Shown here piece by piece: positions 33,985 to 38,067 of a DNA stretch of 38,067 nt. This DNA is from a virus. Under the pieces are notes generated by a model. It saw only the letters and a program-made list of their open reading frames with translations, was not told where the DNA came from and did not search any database. Within the stretch, counting starts at the first letter, position 1; every line of letters begins with the position of its first letter. The stretch lies in IMG/VR virus record IMGVR_UViG_3300037189_011016, positions 1 to 38,067 of that record, one strand, 5' to 3'. The translations under genes were made by a program, and so were the position numbers.

Positions 33985-35554
33985 CGATGAAATCTTTGAT
34001 CGCTTTTTGCTGATAAGCAAGCGCAGCCATTCTACAAGCATCAAGAGTGTGAAAATACCCAGACGAATAAATTTTCTTTCTACCGTAAGGGTCCAAAGCA
34101 GATTTGGAATAAGTCCAGGTCTGTCCTTGAAATTCTGCGATAACTGATTTATCGTAGGGGAGTATAAGTCTCTTTTCATCTACCATGCTCCTTAGAACAT
34201 CAGTACTCCATTCCAGCACATTTCTCATAATTGCGGCATCTTTATAACCATCGCTCGCTAGTTCATCTATTTCAACTGTATCATCAAACTCAGCGATTAT
34301 TTTCTCAGAAAAGTTATAACCAACAATTCTTGGAACAAGTCTTTTTAAGTTCGGATCTTCTCTAGCCAGCTGCTGGACATACTCAAACAACGGGAACCCT
34401 GCGCCAGTAGCATCAAGAGCAAAAGCTTGAGGAGTATAAGTATCTATAATATGGATTATTGCAGCAGCCTGATCTGGCGTGGAAACTTTTTTCATAATTA
34501 CTTTTGCAATAAGTCTTAGTTTGGTTTTTCCATCAACTTTGTCTTCTGCAAAAATTGTTATCGCTGAAGGAGCCAAGGTCCAGCCAACATCCATGCCTAT
34601 CCAAAACTTTTTATATTTTCTATGAGATCCAGGAAAATCTAGAAGAAGTCTAATATCCCCAACATCTCTGACCATTGCTTCATCAATATCTATGTTGATA
34701 TAATCAACGCTATTGTAGTCAGAATTTTCATCAGTATCAGTGCAGGCCATCAGCCTATACAGAACAAAGATTGGAGAGTTCTGGTCACCAGGAAGACCAA
34801 GTACGTTACGTCTATAGTCTACAGATTCAACAGATCCACCGTACTCGGCAACCTTAATTCTTCTTTCCTCTTCATCCCAGTTGGGTCTATACATTGCTGG
34901 TAGCTTATGGACATACCAGTCACTATCTGGCTGGCATCTTTCATCGAAACCACCGCCAATACCCCTCGTTACACCATGAGCACGCCAACGAGCCATAGGA
35001 TTCTGCATCTTTACAGTTTCAATAATTTCTCCCCATGCAACTTCAGGCCAGTCAGATGCTTCGTCCTGTTCAAGCCATATAGGGTGAGTACCCTTAATAC
35101 CTTTACCATCACGCTGCGGAATACGGCCAATAATTCTTGCACCATTAGCAAAGTTAATCATGAAAGGACGGTGTTTAATTCCACCACGACCCCTAGCAAT
35201 CATCTCCCTAGCAAGTCTGTTGTTCGTATATAGGGTTTCAATATTGTCAGTTACAGCGTCAAGATGGACGCCTTCAGGTGCCGTAATGACCATTTCTTCG
35301 CCGGGACATACGAAAGGAAAAGCAAAGGCTCTGAACTTGATTGACAAAGACTTCCCGCAAGAACGAGAACCTCTATCAATCTGCTTCTGATCTTCACATC
35401 TCCACCAAGGCCACTGGAAAGGCCACGCCCTGAATACACCGTCTTCCTGGGTCTCGTCTGTATAGGCAAACTCAGCCTGATCCAAACCGGACTCATCGGA
35501 AAGAATCGCCCACAAATAACATTCTTCTTCTGTCAAACCTTCATACACGGTCAT
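33938..35554 (-). CDS. Terminase large subunit
   Basis: The protein has 538 residues from the ATG at 35554 (a TTG at 35563 is also in frame; neither has a clear ribosome site). The ATPase domain shows a Walker A-like DRGSRSCGKSLS near residue 60 and Walker B HPIWLEQDEASDWP near 160. The RNase H-like nuclease part shows FWIGMDVGWTLAPSAI near 320, FALDATGAGFPLFEYV and a late DACRMAALAY. The acidic residues of these segments would hold the metal ions. It drives DNA into the procapsid through the portal and cuts the concatemer. It overlaps the gene on each side, which links it to the HTH gene and the zinc-ribbon-like gene. Confidence 0.92.
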   Translation of the reverse strand: MTVYEGLTEEECYLWAILSDESGLDQAEFAYTDETQEDGVFRAWPFQWPWWRCEDQKQIDRGSRSCGKSLSIKFRAFAFPFVCPGEEMVITAPEGVHLDAVTDNIETLYTNNRLAREMIARGRGGIKHRPFMINFANGARIIGRIPQRDGKGIKGTHPIWLEQDEASDWPEVAWGEIIETVKMQNPMARWRAHGVTRGIGGGFDERCQPDSDWYVHKLPAMYRPNWDEEERRIKVAEYGGSVESVDYRRNVLGLPGDQNSPIFVLYRLMACTDTDENSDYNSVDYINIDIDEAMVRDVGDIRLLLDFPGSHRKYKKFWIGMDVGWTLAPSAITIFAEDKVDGKTKLRLIAKVIMKKVSTPDQAAAIIHIIDTYTPQAFALDATGAGFPLFEYVQQLAREDPNLKRLVPRIVGYNFSEKIIAEFDDTVEIDELASDGYKDAAIMRNVLEWSTDVLRSMVDEKRLILPYDKSVIAEFQGQTWTYSKSALDPYGRKKIYSSGYFHTLDACRMAALAYQQKAIKDFIDAKSQSWQAPPMLFL

Positions 35555-36065
35555 TTTTATCAACTACTTTTAAGTACCAGCCAGAGGCTGCTTCTGGTGT
35601 AGCGGAAAGAAATCTTTCGACAACGACAACAACTTTAGCAATTCTATACTCTAAAAAATATGATGGATGCTTGTTGAAGGCTTTAGCTATTTCTTCCATA
35701 GTTCCAAATGAAGGCGACTGCTCTCCATTAAGAAGTCTATGTACATAACTTTTTCCAAGCCCAGTTTTAGCTGCTATATTTCTTAAAGATCTGTTTGCAG
35801 ACAATGCTCTAAAAGCTTGTTTGAACTCCGCATTTGCAAAGTCTTCGTCAGCCATTCTTAAAAGACGACGCTCTGCTTCATCTCTAGTCAAGTTTGGCCT
35901 TTTACCTGGAACAGACTTCTTGCCTTTAAATTTTAAAACATCACCTAATAGTTTAGCAAATATATCTGAATCGCGACGAAGCAAAGTATTCCAGTCTTCA
36001 GTAAGAATGTCTGGATACTGCTCCTTAATTTCACTATACTTCTTTTCCCAATTTTTCTTAGCCAC
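35541..36065 (-). CDS. Helix-turn-helix DNA-binding protein, possible small terminase subunit
   Basis: The protein has 174 residues from a GTG at 36065 that shares one base with the previous stop (TAGTG). An XRE-like helix-turn-helix is visible at about 88-135 (SLRNIAAKTGLGKSYVHRLL, then EQSPSFGTMEEIAKAF). The N-terminal part is basic (VLKFKGKKSVPGKRPNLTRDEAERRLL). Position directly upstream of the large terminase makes a small terminase role the best guess; a regulator is the alternative. The C-terminal part (ASGWYLKVVDKNDRV) overlaps the terminase start. Confidence 0.68.
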   Translation of the reverse strand: MAKKNWEKKYSEIKEQYPDILTEDWNTLLRRDSDIFAKLLGDVLKFKGKKSVPGKRPNLTRDEAERRLLRMADEDFANAEFKQAFRALSANRSLRNIAAKTGLGKSYVHRLLNGEQSPSFGTMEEIAKAFNKHPSYFLEYRIAKVVVVVERFLSATPEAASGWYLKVVDKNDRV

Positions 36066-36715
36066 TACAGATCACGAATCCAAATACTTTGATTTTTTCT
36101 AAGTTCTTCATCTATGACGGAAAATTCATCAAACTGCTTTTTGATCCATTCAACAATATCTTCGAATTTAACGCCAAACTCTCTACGCTCAGATTCAGAG
36201 CTATTTTCATAAAGGTTGATAAGTCCTACTAGTTCATTTAGTATGGTAATAGCTCTATAAGCCTGCTTGTTCCTTGTAATACCAAATTCTTTTGCTCGGA
36301 TTCCAAGCATATGTATATATTCAGCAGTACTCTCGCCCTTATCTTTATCTCTTGTGCTCTTATCAATACCTAGATCTTTTTTAATTCCACGAATTTCTTT
36401 TGAATAATTTTCTATAGATTTCTGGATTTCACCAACATTAATTCTCTTGCCATCATAATCTTCTTCAGCTAAGATCCAAAGACTCCACCTATAGCACATT
36501 AATTCCATAGTAAGAATTCGATCAAGTTCTAATATGTCTGATATATTTTTAAACTTGTTATCACTTTGGTATCTAGAAGCAATTTGATCATAATAATCAG
36601 CCTCTTCTTGATTCATAACAACTATAGTTCCACCAGATGGAGTAGAAACAGTTATTTTTTCATCTAGTTGATCGCTGTCATCAAGCAACTGACTAATATC
36701 AAAATCATCTTCCAT
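36065..36715 (-). CDS. Acidic hypothetical protein upstream of the HTH gene
   Basis: The protein has 216 residues from the ATG at 36715, with a GAGGTGA ribosome site. It is strongly acidic at the N-terminus (MEDDFDISQLLDDSDQLDEK), then largely helical (ILELDRILTMELMCYRWSLW; AYRAITILNELVGLINLYEN). It is without recognisable catalytic or DNA-binding motifs. It is joined to the HTH gene by a TAGTG overlap. A terminase- or packaging-associated role is possible from its position, and it could even be the small subunit itself. Family not recognised. Confidence 0.72.
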   Translation of the reverse strand: MEDDFDISQLLDDSDQLDEKITVSTPSGGTIVVMNQEEADYYDQIASRYQSDNKFKNISDILELDRILTMELMCYRWSLWILAEEDYDGKRINVGEIQKSIENYSKEIRGIKKDLGIDKSTRDKDKGESTAEYIHMLGIRAKEFGITRNKQAYRAITILNELVGLINLYENSSESERREFGVKFEDIVEWIKKQFDEFSVIDEELRKNQSIWIRDL

Positions 36716-36755
36716 AATTCACCTCAGATATTGTATCGGTTTTGGGGACAAAGAA

Positions 36756-37361
36756 TCAAGCAAAACCATAATATCTGCGAATTTGATTTGAAATCTTAAT
36801 CTGTGTTTTTCTATCAGGATTATTTCTACTATCTTTTCTAACAGAGATATCATAAATAGCATCTGGAACAGAAAAATGTTTAGCTCCATCATGGAAACAT
36901 CTGATCCAGAGATCCCAATCTTCGTAAAGATCAAGATCTCTAAAACCTCCAACCCTAATAAAAGTATCTTTCTTTACAAGAGTTGCAATGATCAAAAAAT
37001 TTCCAAGCTTGATACTTACAGGCTTATGCATTAAAATTTTATTAGCCTTGCCATCTGGAGTATCTTCATTATATCTATGAGAAGGCTGTAACAGTGCGTT
37101 AATATTGTTAATCTCTTTAATTTTTGAATCCATAGACTCAATAAATTTGCTATCAAGCTTATCATCAGCATCTAAAAAACATAGCCACTCGCCTACAGCC
37201 TGTTCTGCACCAGAGTTTCTGGCTTCGTGCAAAGTTTCCGCATGAACATGATGAAAAGAAGCCGGCTTCAACGTTTGTTCATCAACTGACGCAGCAGCAA
37301 CCTGAGCAAGCTCGATCCATGAATCGTCACCAAAAGTTCCAACTACAACAGATATACTCAT
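36756..37361 (-). CDS. Family 2 (GT-A) glycosyltransferase
   Basis: The protein has 201 residues; its ATG overlaps the stop of the methyltransferase gene by 4 bases (ATGA). SISVVVGTFGDDSWIELAQV is the nucleotide-sugar-binding N-terminus and CFLDADDKL carries the DxD-type motif (residues about 64-67) for metal and sugar-diphosphate binding. FRDLDLYEDWDLWIRCFHDG matches the acceptor-side ED motif with its catalytic base. The length is somewhat short for the family. It probably adds a sugar to a phage protein or DNA; the target is not visible. It lies in a small sugar-modification cluster upstream of packaging genes. Confidence 0.85.
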   Translation of the reverse strand: MSISVVVGTFGDDSWIELAQVAAASVDEQTLKPASFHHVHAETLHEARNSGAEQAVGEWLCFLDADDKLDSKFIESMDSKIKEINNINALLQPSHRYNEDTPDGKANKILMHKPVSIKLGNFLIIATLVKKDTFIRVGGFRDLDLYEDWDLWIRCFHDGAKHFSVPDAIYDISVRKDSRNNPDRKTQIKISNQIRRYYGFA

Positions 37362-37870
37362 TCTGGAACCAGAGTAATAATTATAGAATCAATAGTAGAT
37401 TGATCAATCTTCTTAACTGGAGGCATCCCAGGGCACCAAAAGTCTTCCCAGGTCCAATGAGAAATATGCTCCTCAAAAGGATTCAGTTCGTCATGCTGTT
37501 CCATCCAAAGCTTAGGAGTAGAAACCAGAACAGAAGTTCCGGCAGAAACAATGTCTTTCAATATCTTCTGACCCTCAGCTTTTTCCATATGCTCAATAAC
37601 ATCAATAAAAATTACAAGATCATATTTTGACCAATACACATCAGCTCTTCTAATGTCTGACTCAATGATATTGTCATAGATACAATCCTGCGTATAGATA
37701 CGACCCTGAGGAACCTCAACAGCATCTAAGATCTGGAGATCCTTCAAATACTCTCTGCACATAAGTCCATACTTCCCCCAACCAGGACCTATATCAATAA
37801 TTGCAAGAGGATCTAAACTTATGATTGTCTTCATAACTGAAGGAACCGAATCAACAAAACTTGAAGGCAT
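37358..37870 (-). CDS. Class I SAM-dependent methyltransferase
   Basis: The protein has 170 residues from the ATG at 37870 (TGATG overlap with the upstream gene; a GTG one codon earlier is also possible). IIDIGPGWGKYG near residues 25-35 is the SAM-binding motif I, and IFIDVIEHMEKAE near 87-99 matches motif III/post-III in small-molecule or sugar methyltransferases. It lacks the NPPY or IPCQ motifs of DNA methyltransferases. Its tight coupling to glycosyltransferase genes suggests methylation of a sugar or glycan. The ED-rich end (HDELNPFEEHISHWTWEDFW) is common in glycan-linked methyltransferases. Confidence 0.82.
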   Translation of the reverse strand: MPSSFVDSVPSVMKTIISLDPLAIIDIGPGWGKYGLMCREYLKDLQILDAVEVPQGRIYTQDCIYDNIIESDIRRADVYWSKYDLVIFIDVIEHMEKAEGQKILKDIVSAGTSVLVSTPKLWMEQHDELNPFEEHISHWTWEDFWCPGMPPVKKIDQSTIDSIIITLVPE

Positions 37871-38067
37871 CACTTACCCCACTTACTAAAATAGTATTTT
37901 TGGCCTTTAGCAAAATTAGTCTTTTTATAAATAGAATCTTTATGAGAATCATCATCTGGAGAAGCATGACGTAAATTTGCAATATTTATAGACTTGACAA
38001 CAAAACCCTGAGATTCAGCTTGTCTAATAAGATCTGTCTCTTCCCATGACCAAATATAGTTTTCATC
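37870..38067 (-). CDS. Partial glycosyltransferase-like gene (C-terminal 65 residues)
   Basis: Only the last 65 codons are in the window; the start lies beyond the right edge. ENYIWSWEETDLIRQAESQG resembles the 'exxDlxxRa' segment near the end of family 2 glycosyltransferases, and the C-terminus is YYFSKWGK, as in such enzymes. The stop overlaps the methyltransferase ATG by one base (TGATG). With the downstream methyltransferase and second glycosyltransferase it forms a glycan-modification group. The family call is tentative because the catalytic DxD region is outside the window. Confidence 0.55.
   Translation of the reverse strand, partial: DENYIWSWEETDLIRQAESQGFVVKSINIANLRHASPDDDSHKDSIYKKTNFAKGQKYYFSKWGK

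Noticed and set aside
33616-34179. 187-residue version of the small CxxC protein from the ATG at 34179
   Set aside because: It would overlap the conserved end of the terminase by about 240 bases, and its first 65 residues look like a shadow frame.
36719-36952. 77-residue minus-strand frame overlapping the glycosyltransferase end
   Set aside because: It lies in another frame of the glycosyltransferase, is hydrophobic shadow-like sequence and has no supporting ribosome site.
1-38067. tRNA genes, integrase, lysogeny genes or attachment sites
   Set aside because: None seen on reading either strand; the window appears to be structural and assembly genes only.

Overview
The window is the late structural region of a tailed double-stranded DNA phage (Caudoviricetes). 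Every gene I can support is on the minus strand, so the biological order runs from the right edge to the left edge. Genes are tightly packed, with ATGA and TGATG stop/start overlaps, and there are no tRNAs, integrase or host genes. A tail tube gene, a G/GT chaperone pair and a tape measure are present and no sheath gene is seen, so a long non-contractile (siphovirus-like) tail is the best guess. The gene order resembles that of large actinobacteriophages, but the host cannot be fixed from this sequence. Base composition is moderately AT-rich except for patches in the tail fibre.

Right part (about 38067-35541): the end of a glycosyltransferase-like gene, a small methyltransferase, a family-2 glycosyltransferase, an unknown acidic protein and a helix-turn-helix protein. 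Packaging and head (35554-27593): large terminase, a small CxxC protein, a 100-aa protein, portal, XkdF/U35-like capsid protease with a C-terminal Tudor-like domain, coiled-coil scaffold with two possible starts, probable decoration protein, major capsid protein, a strong UUCG-loop terminator, and a small virion-type protein. Neck and tail (27538-17323): connector and terminator proteins, a small beta-sandwich protein, a 1395-aa collagen-like fibre with a C1q-like domain and carbohydrate-binding-like modules, two unknown proteins, the major tail protein followed by a second UUCG-loop terminator, and the tail assembly chaperones G and GT joined by a -1 frameshift at GGGAAAA.

Left part (17279-1): one uninterrupted reading frame of at least 5759 codons that runs off the left edge. 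Its beginning and its TP901-type core show that it is the tape measure protein. About 3000 residues between these two parts hold enzyme-like domains in this order: kinase-like, kinase-like, GNAT-like, GNAT-like, lethal-factor-like zincin (HEFGH), ADP-ribosyltransferase-like, zincin (HEFGH). A short motif, L-x-G-N-[A/S]-G-G followed by F/Y, occurs eleven times through this part, mostly at domain borders. This is the most unusual feature of the window. It looks like a tape measure loaded with effector-type enzymes that could be carried in the tail and delivered with the DNA; the delivery role is inference.
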